A DNA stretch of 64,000 nt from Pseudomonas frederiksbergensis (GTDB lineage: Bacteria > Pseudomonadota > Gammaproteobacteria > Pseudomonadales > Pseudomonadaceae), in contig NZ_CP142104.1 in the NCBI RefSeq assembly GCF_035751725.1, positions 5,022,001 to 5,086,000 of the forward strand, read 5' to 3'. Made by a program: the position numbers and the translations under genes. Every line of letters begins with the position of its first letter. Within the stretch, counting starts at the first letter, position 1. Positions 46,715 through 56,510 of this stretch are shown piece after piece. The notes below the pieces were generated by a model. It was not told the origin of the DNA, made no database searches, and saw only the letters and a list, made by a program, of their open reading frames with translations.

Positions 46715-46880
46715 CCACGACCAACTAAACCCCACTACATACTTATAGCAACACACGACAAGTTTGTAGCAAAACACAACTGCAACATCAGGCCACAACA
46801 ACAAGTTTCTACCCACCGAGTGCCATGTTATGGTTTGCCTCGCCTCTATCGGCGCACCAGAACAATCAAAGGATACTTAT

Positions 46881-46997
46881 ATGATCAGCCATCAACTGCT
46901 GGAAATGTCTGGAAATTTCGATATCGACTTCAAGGCATACCATCAAACAAAAGATTCCCACATCAACGTAAAATCCTTCACCTTTCACTGCCACTAA
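46881..46997 (+). CDS. Candidate lanthipeptide precursor A1
   Basis: A 38-residue peptide, MISHQLLEMSGNFDIDFKAY followed by HQTKDSHINVKSFTFHCH. The first 20 residues share the pattern Q-[LI]-L-x-MSG-x-F-x-x-D-x-K with the next ORF. The tail has two Ser, two Thr and one Cys, so at most one thioether ring could form. An AAAGGAT site lies about eight bases before the ATG. It is unlike its neighbours in base composition: in the 60 bases 46921-46980 I count only 22 G or C. It could be a degenerate or minor component of the LanM substrate pair. Confidence 0.65.
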   Translation: MISHQLLEMSGNFDIDFKAYHQTKDSHINVKSFTFHCH

Positions 46998-47037
46998 TCC
47001 GCACCCAGTGCGTGACACCAGCCATAGGAATTACATA

Positions 47038-47181
47038 ATGAACGAACAGATTCTTGCCATGTCCGGCGATTTCGAAAGCGATCTGAAGTCCTTTCAAGAT
47101 CTTGGCAACTCAAGTACCGCATCAGCAGCACTGACTATTGTCGAGTGCGGCACCATACAATGCACCGCCATTCTGTGCTGA
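47038..47181 (+). CDS. Candidate lanthipeptide precursor A2 (three-Cys core)
   Basis: A 47-residue peptide beginning MNEQILAMSGDFESDLKSFQ. The leader part matches that of the upstream ORF. The C-terminal half starts about DLGNSSTASAALT and ends with cysteines at 37, 42 and 47. Thr33, Thr39 and Thr43 lie four, three and four residues before them, so three methyllanthionine rings are possible; Ser25, Ser26, Thr27 and Ser29 could be dehydrated too. No Gly-Gly double-glycine leader end is seen; the site may lie near L-G-N (22-24). An AGGAATTAC site precedes the ATG. LanM starts 226 bases downstream. Confidence 0.78.
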   Translation: MNEQILAMSGDFESDLKSFQDLGNSSTASAALTIVECGTIQCTAILC

Positions 47182-47326
47182 GTCCAGCCCTGCGCAACAG
47201 ACCAGCATTACAGGGGGCAGCCCCTCTTTCTCCCTGAGCAACTTTACACGCTCCGGTTCGTATGTCTTCTGGTGCCCGAAGATCGCGAGACACTGCATTG
47301 GTTCTACCAAGTCATTTGGATGTTAA
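47182..47326 (+). other. Ser/Thr/Cys-rich stretch between A2 and LanM, no start codon
   Basis: In the frame +1 relative to A2, an open stretch reaches 47326. It contains SITGGSPSFSLSNFT, then RSGSYVFWCPKIARHC and IGSTKSFGC before TAA. A Gly-Gly followed by about ten Ser/Thr and three Cys residues resembles a lanthipeptide core. No ATG or ribosome site opens it; the only in-frame start is a TTG at 47138 inside the A2 core. It may be a relic core, a frameshifted former precursor, or chance. Confidence 0.3.
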
Positions 47327-47406
47327 TCCGACCGACAGCTAGAACCTGCAATAGCTAGAAATATAGAGCAGGCATCGCCTGCTCTATCCAGATCAGGAAC
47401 CACGGC

Positions 47407-50400
47407 ATGCTTGTCAATGCGTTGAAGCTGGATCAGCGAGGGGGATATCGATTCTCTTCCAAAAGTAACATCGCCCTGTTTGAAAACAATTTATCTCGCC
47501 TGCACGATGACGACCAGCCCTTGCTGGAGCACTTCGGGACCGGCAGGAAACAATTGATTTCGTATATCAATGAACCCGTCAATCAGCAGCCTTTGCCTGT
47601 TGATGGCGAAACCGCCCTGAATCTACTTAGGGAAAAAATCGCTCGGTTCGAGCGCCTGTCTATCGAAACGACAATTTGCTCGAGCGATAAGGAAAACTTT
47701 CATTGGTTTAGCCAACGTTTTTTCCTTTACTTCATTGAAACCTTCAAGGCGGATGGGCGCTACTCGCGCGCCTCGACGTATATTGACGAATCCAGCTTTT
47801 TCACGGGCCTCGAACTTTACGTCGTGACCCGAATAGCGCGCCTGTCAGAACAAAGCCTGGTTCATTACTTGAATACGCGCATTGCGGAAGGCGACAACAT
47901 AGACCTGGACAGTTTGAATGAACAGCTACGCGCATCACCACTAAAAGGGTTCTTCGAGACCTATCCGGTACTGGCGACCCTGCTGTTTGATCTGCTGGAA
48001 GATGCCCATGATTACGTTTACAAGGTCATTCTCGACTTCGCAGTCGATATCCATTCACTGGAAACTGAATTCTCTGTTACTTCCCGGCAAATCAATGCCA
48101 TTGAACTTGGCCTAGGGGATCCCCATGGCCGCGGCGAAACGGTTTGCCAAATTTATATTGGCGCGACGACCTTGGTTTATAAGCCGAGGGCAAGTCGTGA
48201 GGCATTGTTTTTCAATCGCCTTCTTGAACGGTTGCACGAATCGACAGGCGCCGATTGTTTTTTTATCCAATCGCCACGGACCCTCAGCCGCGAACGGCAT
48301 AGCTGGATTGAAACAATCGATCATCTACCCTGCGACAACGCAGCGGACGTTGAATTGTTTTACAAGAAAATGGGCGCACAGATAGCCGTTATCCACGCAT
48401 TGAACGGCATCGACTTCCACTTTGAAAACATCATTGCCTGTAAAAGCAACCCGGTCATGGTTGACCTTGAGTGCCTGTTCACTGCGTCCACCAGTAACTT
48501 GTTCACTGGATTACCCGCTGGCTGTGCATTGTCCAATAGTTTCAACGTGATCCAACAATCGGTCTGTTCAAGCGGCTTTGTGCCCTTTTCACAGAACTCC
48601 AATAACGACCAGAGCGGGCTGACTCGACAAGCACTCTTCATTTCAACCCGTCAATCCCTCGTTTTCGAAAAGGGCTTTTACCACCTGCGCAAGGTCGAAT
48701 TCGAGCACCAGCCGACACAGAAACATTTGCCACTGTTGCAGGGTGAACGCAAGGGGCCCGAAACGTACAGGGCACAACTGCTCCAAGGTTTCGACTATGC
48801 CTATGGCGAGCTGATGAATCATCGGCAAACGATCATGCAGATGCTCGAACTATCCGCTGGCGAACTGTCTACCCGCGTATTGCTCAAGAACTCTCAACGC
48901 TACGCTGATTTCATCAAGCTGCTGCGCCATCCACGCTTTACGCAAAACATGCTCGACAGGGAGCTTCTGCTCGCAACCCTGTGGAAGGATTCGAAAGAGC
49001 CCCTTCGGGAAAAAGCCATCCCGCGGTATGAAATAGCCGACCTGCACCGGTCCTGCATCCCATGTTTCACCATGCCACTAACTGCCGATCATTTTACGAG
49101 TGCACAGGGTCAAGAAATAAAGATGGCTGGCGTCGAGCCACCTATAAAAAGCTGTCTGCGGAAAATATCCAACCTCTCCCGCACGGACTGGGCACTGCAA
49201 CGCACGCTGATCGAGATCAGTCTATTTCCTGAAGCCCTTGGACATCCGCCTTCCCGGGTTACCGCGACGTGTGCGGACCCTGAAAAGTCGCCCCGGCCGG
49301 ACCGACTCGACGCGATATCGAGCATCAGCTCCCGCCTCGAAGAACTTGCCCTCAAGGGAACGGCAATGGACGTCAGCTGGTTGGCTTTTCATACCCACCC
49401 GACGACTCACCGGCAATACCCTTTGCCGATGGAACACGGGTTGTACTCCGGTATCGCCGGGATTGGGTTGTTTTATCTGAGCCTGTTCAAGGTAAGCGGC
49501 AAACCGCACTGGTTGTCGCTCTTGGATGAAGTTTTGAACTCACTGGAGCAACATTTTGGCTTCTTCAGCGCGGACCTGACCGTCAGCGCCTATCATGGCC
49601 TGGGAGCTTATCTCTATCTGCTGATCAATCGTCGGCAGATAACGAGCGAGCCAAAACACGATAAGGAAATTGCCGAGCTGCTGGCCCGACTGATGGAAGT
49701 GCCGCCGGACAATTACGATTTCGACTTTCTGGGCGGTTGTTGTGGTGCGATAACGCTGCTCGCCAATGTCCATGCATTATCGAGTCAGGCGGATGTCAGG
49801 CCTGCCATCCGGCGCATGGTCGACTACATCAAGGACCAATTGCTGATTGAAGACGGCCAACTTCTGCGACGCGATGACCGCTCCGTGATTCTGACCGGCC
49901 TGTCCCACGGCCTTTCAGGTGTCATTCATGCCTTGTGCAAAGCCTATGACGCGACCGGCGATAAGACGCTAGTGCCTTTGGCTATCCAAGTGCTGGCGGG
50001 GGAAAACCGCTTGAGTCGAGACGGTTTCTGGCTCGACCTGAGAAACCAGGGGCCCGTGGACCATGCCTCCAAATGGTGCCACGGAGACGGTGGCATCCTC
50101 ATCGCCAGGCAACAGCTCATGAAGTCGATGGGCGACGCCTTGGACGAAACGACCCGGCAGACGGTGCTCGACGACATCCAGCGCTGCGAGAACAATCTAT
50201 GGCAGCACGGCTTCGGCGGGGGCTATAGCTTGTGCCATGGCGATTTCGGCAATCTGATCTGCCTGTATGAATGGTATCGGCATTCGGACAATCCCGAGGG
50301 CATCGCCAGGGTTAGACAAGCTCTTGGAGAGGTCGCACGGCAGTTATTCGAAGGCCCGTTTCTCGATCGCGATAGAGTGCCCGACGTCAGCCTGTTGACT

Positions 50401-50490
50401 GGCATTACGGGCGCAGGCTATGCCTTGCTGTATGAGATAGATCCAACGATTCCCAACATCCTCTCGCTCGATTTCGCGATGTCAGCCTGA
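47407..50490 (+). CDS. lanM: Class II lanthipeptide synthetase LanM
   Basis: LanM enzymes dehydrate Ser/Thr of a precursor peptide and then cyclise them with Cys. In 1027 residues the N-terminal part (about 150-580) is the DUF4135 dehydratase, with YKPRASREALFFNRLLERL at 258-276, the kinase-like catalytic DFHFENIIA at 336-344 and VDLECLF at 352-358. The C-terminal LanC-like domain (about 670-1027) has GLYSGIAGIG, GLSHGLSG with His834, WCHGDGG with Cys891, and LCHGDFGN with Cys943/His944; these three are the zinc ligands. Its WCHGDGG differs from the WCHGAPG-like form usual in LanM. The ATG follows an AGGAA site. Base composition is lower in GC than in the flanks (29 of 60 at 47641-47700). Confidence 0.93.
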   Translation: MLVNALKLDQRGGYRFSSKSNIALFENNLSRLHDDDQPLLEHFGTGRKQLISYINEPVNQQPLPVDGETALNLLREKIARFERLSIETTICSSDKENFHWFSQRFFLYFIETFKADGRYSRASTYIDESSFFTGLELYVVTRIARLSEQSLVHYLNTRIAEGDNIDLDSLNEQLRASPLKGFFETYPVLATLLFDLLEDAHDYVYKVILDFAVDIHSLETEFSVTSRQINAIELGLGDPHGRGETVCQIYIGATTLVYKPRASREALFFNRLLERLHESTGADCFFIQSPRTLSRERHSWIETIDHLPCDNAADVELFYKKMGAQIAVIHALNGIDFHFENIIACKSNPVMVDLECLFTASTSNLFTGLPAGCALSNSFNVIQQSVCSSGFVPFSQNSNNDQSGLTRQALFISTRQSLVFEKGFYHLRKVEFEHQPTQKHLPLLQGERKGPETYRAQLLQGFDYAYGELMNHRQTIMQMLELSAGELSTRVLLKNSQRYADFIKLLRHPRFTQNMLDRELLLATLWKDSKEPLREKAIPRYEIADLHRSCIPCFTMPLTADHFTSAQGQEIKMAGVEPPIKSCLRKISNLSRTDWALQRTLIEISLFPEALGHPPSRVTATCADPEKSPRPDRLDAISSISSRLEELALKGTAMDVSWLAFHTHPTTHRQYPLPMEHGLYSGIAGIGLFYLSLFKVSGKPHWLSLLDEVLNSLEQHFGFFSADLTVSAYHGLGAYLYLLINRRQITSEPKHDKEIAELLARLMEVPPDNYDFDFLGGCCGAITLLANVHALSSQADVRPAIRRMVDYIKDQLLIEDGQLLRRDDRSVILTGLSHGLSGVIHALCKAYDATGDKTLVPLAIQVLAGENRLSRDGFWLDLRNQGPVDHASKWCHGDGGILIARQQLMKSMGDALDETTRQTVLDDIQRCENNLWQHGFGGGYSLCHGDFGNLICLYEWYRHSDNPEGIARVRQALGEVARQLFEGPFLDRDRVPDVSLLTGITGAGYALLYEIDPTIPNILSLDFAMSA

Positions 50491-50517
50491 GCGAACCAAC
50501 CGTGGGTTGTGCCCATG

Positions 50518-50548
50518 AAAAACGGAGCCCGATGATGGCTCCGTTTTT
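50518..50548. terminator. Bidirectional terminator between lanM and ettA
   Basis: A 12-bp stem AAAAACGGAGCC/GGCTCCGTTTTT (50518-50529, 50537-50548) with CGATGAT loop. T runs on both strands let it stop the lanM transcript rightward and the ettA transcript leftward. Confidence 0.9.
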
Positions 50549-50564
50549 CATGCAACCGACCGAA

Positions 50565-52229
50565 TCAGGCCAGTTTCTTGTGCCGTACGCGATGCGGCTG
50601 GGCAGCGGCTTCGCCGAGGCGTTTCTTGCGATCGGCTTCATACTCGGTGTAGTTGCCTTCGAAGAACACCGCTTGCGAGTCGTCTTCATACGCCAGGATG
50701 TGAGTCGCCACACGGTCGAGGAACCACCGATCGTGGGAGATCACAATGGCGGCGCCCGGGAAGTCCAGCAAGGCTTCTTCCAGGGAACGCAGGGTTTCGA
50801 CGTCGAGGTCGTTGGACGGTTCGTCGAGCAGCAGGACGTTGCCGCCCTCCTTCAAGGTCAACGCCAGGTGCAAGCGACCGCGCTCACCACCGGACAAGTC
50901 CTTGACGAACTTCTGTTGGTCGCCGCCCTTGAAGTTGAAGCGACCGACATAAGTGCGCGACGGGATTTCATAGTTGCCGATGCGGATCTGGTCGGAACCG
51001 TCGGAGATCTGCTGGAACACGGTCTTGCTGCCGTCCAGGTCCTCGCGGCTCTGGTCGACGCAGGCCAACTGCACGGTTTCGCCGATCTCGATGGTGCCCG
51101 AATCCGGCGTTTCCTTGCCCATCAGCATGCGGAACAGCGTGGATTTACCCGCGCCGTTACCACCGATCACACCGACGATGGCGCCTTTTGGCATGGCGAA
51201 CGACAGGTTGTCGATCAACACGCGGTCGCCATAACCCTTGGTGACGTTCTTGAACTCGATGACCTTGTCACCCAGGCGCGGGCCGGCCGGAATGTAGATC
51301 TCGTTGGTTTCGCTGCGCTTCTGGAATTCCTGGGATTGCATTTCCTCGAAGCGTTGCAGACGTGCCTTGGATTTGGACTGGCGGGCCTTGGCGCCTTTGC
51401 GCACCCACTCCAGCTCTTCCTTCATGGCTTTTTCATGGGCCGACTGCTGCTTGGATTCCTGGGCCAGACGATCGGACTTGGCTTCCAGCCAACCCGAATA
51501 GTTGCCTTCGTACGGAATGCCCGCGCCGCGGTCGAGTTCCAGGATCCAGCCGGCGACGTTGTCCAGGAAGTAACGGTCGTGCGTGATCGCAACCACGGTG
51601 CCTGGGAAGTCGTGCAGGAAATGTTCGAGCCAGGCGACGGAATCGGCGTCCAGGTGGTTGGTCGGTTCGTCGAGCAGCAACATGTCCGGGGCCGACAGCA
51701 GCAGGCGGCACAGGGCCACGCGGCGCTTCTCGCCACCAGAGAGGTGTTCGACCTTCGCGTCCCAGGCCGGCAGGCGCAGCGCATCGGCGGCCACTTCCAG
51801 CTGACGGTCCAGGTTATGGCCGTCGCTGGCCTGCAGGATCGCTTCGAGCTTGGCTTGTTCGGCGGCCAGCTTGTCGAAGTCGGCGTCCGGGTCGGCGTAG
51901 GCGGCATAGACCTCGTCCAGGCGCGCCTGGGCGTCCTTGATGACGCTGACCGCTTCCTCGACCACCTCACGGACGGTCTTGGTCGGGTCCAGCTGGGGCT
52001 CTTGCGGCAGGTAACCGATGTTCAGGTCCGGCATCGGCCGGGCTTCGCCGTCGAATTCGTTATCGACGCCGGCCATGATTTTCAGCAGCGTGGACTTACC
52101 CGAGCCGTTGAGGCCCAGTACGCCGATCTTGGCGCCGGGAAAGAAGGACAGAGAAATGTTTTTCAGGATTTCCCGCTTCGGCGGAACAACTTTGCTCAGC
52201 CGATGCATGGTGAAGACGTATTGAGCCAT
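50565..52229 (-). CDS. ettA: Energy-dependent translational throttle protein EttA
   Basis: EttA is an ABC-F ATPase that binds the ribosomal E site and gates early elongation according to the ATP/ADP ratio. The 554-residue protein starts MAQYVFTMHRLSKVVPP and has two ABC domains with GLNGSGKST near 39 and GGNGAGKST near 355. The signature sequences are LSGGEKRR and LSGGERGR. The linker between them has the Y- and K-rich EttA segment (RKGAKARQSKSKARL). The start at 52229 is typical for the family; upstream in-frame sequence lacks homology. No transmembrane segments. Confidence 0.95.
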   Translation of the reverse strand: MAQYVFTMHRLSKVVPPKREILKNISLSFFPGAKIGVLGLNGSGKSTLLKIMAGVDNEFDGEARPMPDLNIGYLPQEPQLDPTKTVREVVEEAVSVIKDAQARLDEVYAAYADPDADFDKLAAEQAKLEAILQASDGHNLDRQLEVAADALRLPAWDAKVEHLSGGEKRRVALCRLLLSAPDMLLLDEPTNHLDADSVAWLEHFLHDFPGTVVAITHDRYFLDNVAGWILELDRGAGIPYEGNYSGWLEAKSDRLAQESKQQSAHEKAMKEELEWVRKGAKARQSKSKARLQRFEEMQSQEFQKRSETNEIYIPAGPRLGDKVIEFKNVTKGYGDRVLIDNLSFAMPKGAIVGVIGGNGAGKSTLFRMLMGKETPDSGTIEIGETVQLACVDQSREDLDGSKTVFQQISDGSDQIRIGNYEIPSRTYVGRFNFKGGDQQKFVKDLSGGERGRLHLALTLKEGGNVLLLDEPSNDLDVETLRSLEEALLDFPGAAIVISHDRWFLDRVATHILAYEDDSQAVFFEGNYTEYEADRKKRLGEAAAQPHRVRHKKLA

Positions 52230-52500
52230 GGTGAACCTAGCGTCAGTGACAGGTGAAAAGAACGAGCCAGGCCATGCGCGGCGCGGGCAGTTGATGATTA
52301 TCAATGCCTGCGGGCCGATAGAGCCTGGGAATCTGGAGCTGGAACGCTCTTGTTTGACCGGCAAAGCTACCTCAACCGTCGGTCAAGGTCCAGCCGCCAA
52401 GGGCTGGCACTTTGCCACAAGTCAAGGCATGCTAGCCGCCCTTCGGGCGTCCGGCTTATAGTGCACGTCGCGCCAGTCCAGCAAACCGCAGGATTACAGC

Positions 52501-55500
52501 TTGTCCAACGTCACTTCGCCACCGTCCCCAAGCGCGCCCGTCGCTGTGCCTGGCTTGCCCCTGCGCGGGACATTGAAGGGCGCGCTGGCCTCGCTGGTGC
52601 TGTTATTGCTGGGATTACTCTTCTGGCAATTGCTCGACCAGTTGCGCGAAACCCAGCAGCAGCAACGCCAATACACCATCGACTACACCGCCGACCTCGC
52701 CGCGCAAGTCAGCCTGAACATGGCCCTGAATGCGCAAATAGCCCTTAACCTGCTACCGATCGTCGAACAACCGCAAAGCGCCGACGAACAGCAGGCCCTG
52801 TTGCGCAAGCTCCAGCAATCATTGCCCGAACTGCGCAGCCTGGCGCTGTTGAGCCCCTCCGGCCGAGTGCTCAGTGACAGTGACGCAGGTAGCCACGACG
52901 CCGACTACCTGGTCGAACTGGTGCGACGCAGTCACGCCCAGGCGCACTATTTCAGCAACGCCGAGGATGGTTCCGTGGTGCACCTGCTGTTGCACCAGGC
53001 CAGCGGCAGCTCTCGCGGATACTGGGCCCTGCGCCTGACACCCAGTTTCTTTTCGACCTTGACCAAGCAAGCCGATACGGGCCTGCGGCCTCTCTGGCTG
53101 GTGGAGAACCGTCTCAACCAGCAAATCATCAGCCGCGATGAAAGCCTGCCCGCGCTCACCCCGACCCAACTGACCCCGCAAGACCTGAGCAACACCGTAT
53201 TGACCGTGCCCCTGAGCAGTAGCGACTGGCAACTGCGCGGGTTATTCGACCGACGCCAGGTGCTTGAGCAACTGCTCCCTGCCTTCATCGGCAAATGCCT
53301 GCTGGGGCTGGCGTTTTCGCTGTTGCCGGTGATTGCGCTGCTGAACATGCGCCGACGCCAGCGGCAGTTGCACGAAGGACGCCGTCGCTACCAGGACATC
53401 TTCGAAGGCACCGGCGTGGCGCTTTGCGTGCTTGACCTTTCCGGCCTCAAGGCATTCTTTGCCAGAGCCGGATTGCACAGCGGCGACCAATTGCGTGCCT
53501 GGCTGGAGGTCCCGCAACAGCTCGAACAGTTGCAGCAGCAAGTCCACGTCACCGAAGTCAACCAGATGGCGTTGAAGCTGCTCAATGTCGATTCGTGCGA
53601 GCAAGCCTGGCAATTGCTCGTTGGCAATGCGGCAAAGGACAACAACCCGGTCGGTTCGAAACTGATCGAAGCGCTGCTCGATTCGCATAAACAGCTGGAA
53701 CTGGAAATCAGGATCCAGGACGCCCATGGCCGAGACCAGCACTTGTGGCTGGTCTTGCGCCTGCCGGAGACGCAGCACGACTATAACGCCGTCATCCTCA
53801 GCATCAGCGATATCACCAGCCGCAAGCTGATCGAACTGTCTTTGCTCGAGCGCGAAGGGTTCTGGTCCGATGTGGTGCGTACCGTTCCGGATCATCTTTA
53901 TGTGCAGGATGTGATCAGCCAGCGGATGATCTTCAGCAACCACCACCTGGGCCAGACGCTCGGTTATGACCGTACCGAACTGCACCAGATGGGCGAGTAT
54001 TTCTGGGAAATCCTGCTGCACAGCGACGATGCCGATCACTATCACACGCTGCGCCAGGAACAACGACGCGGCGGCTATACACAGTTGCTGCAATGCCAGT
54101 TGCGCTTTCGCCATCGCAACGGCAAATGGCGCCGTTTCGAAGTCCGTGAACAGGCGCTGGCCCGTGACCGTCATGACCAGGTGACGCGGATCATCGGCGT
54201 GGCCAAGGACGTCACCGAGCAGATCGAAGCCAGCGAATCGCTGCGCGACAGCGAACAACGCTACCGGATGCTCGCCGAGAGTATCAGTGACGTGATTTTC
54301 TCGACCGACAGCAAGCTTTCGCTCAACTATGTCAGCCCGTCCGTCCAAGCGGTGCTGGGCTACACCGCCGACTCGATCTTCCAGAACGGCTGGCAGTCAA
54401 CCATCGCCAATCCACAGCAACTGACCGGCATCTACAGCCTGATGGACCGGCTCAGCAAGGCTCTCGACAAGCCCGAGCAACTGACCGAGCTGCGCAACCA
54501 GATGCAGACCCAGTTGTTCTTGTTCGATTGCCTGCGCGCCGATGGACGCAAGATCCCGATCGAGCTGCGGCTAGTGCTGGTGTGGGACGACAACGGTGCG
54601 TTCGAAGGCGTGCTCGGCGTCGGTCGCGACATCAGCCAGCAGCGTCGCGCCGAAAAGGACTTGCGCATGGCCGCCACGGTATTCGAGCACTCGACCTCGG
54701 CGATCCTGATCACCGACCCGGCCGGCTACATTGTCCAGGCTAACGAAGCGTTCAGTCGCGTCAGCGGTTATGCCGTCTCGCAGGTACTGGACCAGTTGCC
54801 CAACATGCTGACCGTTGACGACCAGCAGGAAGCGCACCTGCGCTATGTGCTCAAGCAACTGGAACAGCACAGCACCTGGGAAGGCGAAGTCTGGCTCAAG
54901 CGCCGCAACGGCGAACACTACCCGGCCTGGGTCGGCATCACGGCGGTGCTCGACGACGAAGGCGACCTGGCCAGCTATGTGTGTTTCTTCAGCGATATCA
55001 GCGAACGCAAGGCCAGCGAGCAGCGCATCCATCGCCTGGCCTACTACGACGCCCTGACCCACCTGCCCAACCGCACGCTGTTCCAGGACCGCCTGCACAC
55101 TGCGCTGCAATCGGCCGAGCGGCAGAAGAGTTGGGTAGTGCTGATGTTCCTCGATCTGGACCGCTTCAAGCCGATCAATGACTCACTTGGCCATGCGGCC
55201 GGTGACCGGATGCTCAAGGAAATGGCCACGCGCCTGCTCGGCTGTGTCGCCGACGACGACACCGTGGCGCGCATGGGCGGCGACGAATTCACCCTGCTGC
55301 TGCAACCGCGTGCCAGCCGCGAAATGGCACTGAACCGGGCGATCACGGTGGCCGAGCAGATCCTTGCGAGCCTGGTCCGGCCATTCGTGCTCGAAGGCCG
55401 CGAGTTTTTTGTCACCGCCAGTATCGGCATCGCCCTGAGCCCCCAGGATGGCAATGAACTCAGCCAATTGATGAAGAACGCCGACACGGCCATGTATCAC

Positions 55501-56349
55501 GCCAAGGAACGCGGCAAGAACAACTTCCAGTTCTACCAGGCCGACATGAACGCCAGCGCCCTGGAGCGCCTGGAACTGGAAAGCGACCTGCGCCATGCCC
55601 TGGAGCAAAATGAGTTCGTGCTGTATTACCAACCGCAATTCAGCGGCGACGGCAAACGCTTGACCGGTGCCGAAGCCCTGCTGCGCTGGCGCCATCCACG
55701 ACGCGGTTTGGTGCCGCCGGGGGATTTCATCCCGGTGCTCGAAGAACTCGGGCTGGTGGTGGACGTCGGCGACTGGGTCATCAGCGAAGCCTGTCGACAA
55801 CTCAGGACCTGGCACCAGACCAAGGTCCGGGTGCCGAAGGTCTCGGTCAATATTTCCGCCCGGCAATTCTCGGACGGCCAGTTGGGCACGCGCATCGCCA
55901 ATATCCTGCGCAGCACCGGCCTGCCGCCGGCATGCCTGGAGCTTGAACTGACGGAAAGTATCCTGATGCGCGAGGTCAGCGAAGCGATGCAGATCCTCGC
56001 CGGTTTGAAGAACCTGGGCTTGAGCATTGCCGTCGATGACTTCGGCACCGGTTATTCATCGCTCAACTACCTCAAGCAATTTCCCATCGACGTCTTGAAG
56101 ATCGACCGCACCTTCGTCGACGGCCTACCGTCCGGCGAGCAGGACGCGCAGATCGCCCGAGCGATCATCGCCATGGCCCACAGCCTCAACCTGGCGGTGA
56201 TCGCCGAGGGCGTCGAGACCCACGAGCAACTGGACTTCCTGCGCGAACATGGCTGCGACGAAGTCCAGGGCTACCTGTTTGGCCGGCCGATGCCGGCGAA
56301 TCGGTTTGAAGCGCAGTTCAGCAATGATGCGTTGTTCATGCTCGACTGA
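52501..56349 (+). CDS. morA: Membrane-bound c-di-GMP enzyme MorA (PAS-GGDEF-EAL)
   Basis: MorA is a bifunctional regulator of c-di-GMP, affecting motility and biofilm. The 1282-residue protein has TM1 (about 21-46), a periplasmic sensor region, TM2 (about 259-285), and then several PAS/PAC repeats (380-880; [31 protein letters not shown] and [11 protein letters not shown] mark the ends). The GGDEF domain keeps RMGGDEF near 923 and the EAL domain keeps GAEALLRW near 1055, so both active sites look intact. The start chosen is TTG at 52501, which lacks an obvious ribosome site; no ATG occurs until residue 83, so a start slightly upstream or downstream is possible. It lies just before glyA, as in P. 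aeruginosa. Confidence 0.9.
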   Translation: MSNVTSPPSPSAPVAVPGLPLRGTLKGALASLVLLLLGLLFWQLLDQLRETQQQQRQYTIDYTADLAAQVSLNMALNAQIALNLLPIVEQPQSADEQQALLRKLQQSLPELRSLALLSPSGRVLSDSDAGSHDADYLVELVRRSHAQAHYFSNAEDGSVVHLLLHQASGSSRGYWALRLTPSFFSTLTKQADTGLRPLWLVENRLNQQIISRDESLPALTPTQLTPQDLSNTVLTVPLSSSDWQLRGLFDRRQVLEQLLPAFIGKCLLGLAFSLLPVIALLNMRRRQRQLHEGRRRYQDIFEGTGVALCVLDLSGLKAFFARAGLHSGDQLRAWLEVPQQLEQLQQQVHVTEVNQMALKLLNVDSCEQAWQLLVGNAAKDNNPVGSKLIEALLDSHKQLELEIRIQDAHGRDQHLWLVLRLPETQHDYNAVILSISDITSRKLIELSLLEREGFWSDVVRTVPDHLYVQDVISQRMIFSNHHLGQTLGYDRTELHQMGEYFWEILLHSDDADHYHTLRQEQRRGGYTQLLQCQLRFRHRNGKWRRFEVREQALARDRHDQVTRIIGVAKDVTEQIEASESLRDSEQRYRMLAESISDVIFSTDSKLSLNYVSPSVQAVLGYTADSIFQNGWQSTIANPQQLTGIYSLMDRLSKALDKPEQLTELRNQMQTQLFLFDCLRADGRKIPIELRLVLVWDDNGAFEGVLGVGRDISQQRRAEKDLRMAATVFEHSTSAILITDPAGYIVQANEAFSRVSGYAVSQVLDQLPNMLTVDDQQEAHLRYVLKQLEQHSTWEGEVWLKRRNGEHYPAWVGITAVLDDEGDLASYVCFFSDISERKASEQRIHRLAYYDALTHLPNRTLFQDRLHTALQSAERQKSWVVLMFLDLDRFKPINDSLGHAAGDRMLKEMATRLLGCVADDDTVARMGGDEFTLLLQPRASREMALNRAITVAEQILASLVRPFVLEGREFFVTASIGIALSPQDGNELSQLMKNADTAMYHAKERGKNNFQFYQADMNASALERLELESDLRHALEQNEFVLYYQPQFSGDGKRLTGAEALLRWRHPRRGLVPPGDFIPVLEELGLVVDVGDWVISEACRQLRTWHQTKVRVPKVSVNISARQFSDGQLGTRIANILRSTGLPPACLELELTESILMREVSEAMQILAGLKNLGLSIAVDDFGTGYSSLNYLKQFPIDVLKIDRTFVDGLPSGEQDAQIARAIIAMAHSLNLAVIAEGVETHEQLDFLREHGCDEVQGYLFGRPMPANRFEAQFSNDALFMLD

Positions 56350-56510
56350 AATTCCGAGGCGCCTGGGCTTGCTTGCGATGAAGCCGGCCTGGACACCGCT
56401 GAATGGCGCATGAACCCCATTCGTCCAAGACATGACGCCCTTTCATATGCCTTCCAAAACCGGTTGAGGTAGAATGCCCCCCTTTTCTGCCCCGATCCTT
56501 GAGGACCGCC

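Noticed and set aside
46820..47038. A 72-codon open frame across the A1 precursor
   Set aside because: It is out of frame with A1, has no ribosome site, and encodes an Arg/Lys-rich sequence without any leader-like pattern; the A1 frame has the conserved leader.
47122..47310. A 62-codon minus-strand frame ending in Cys-Cys opposite A2
   Set aside because: It starts with TTG, lacks a ribosome site and overlaps A2 antisense; the Cys pair is a by-product of the Ser/Thr/Cys-rich plus-strand codons.
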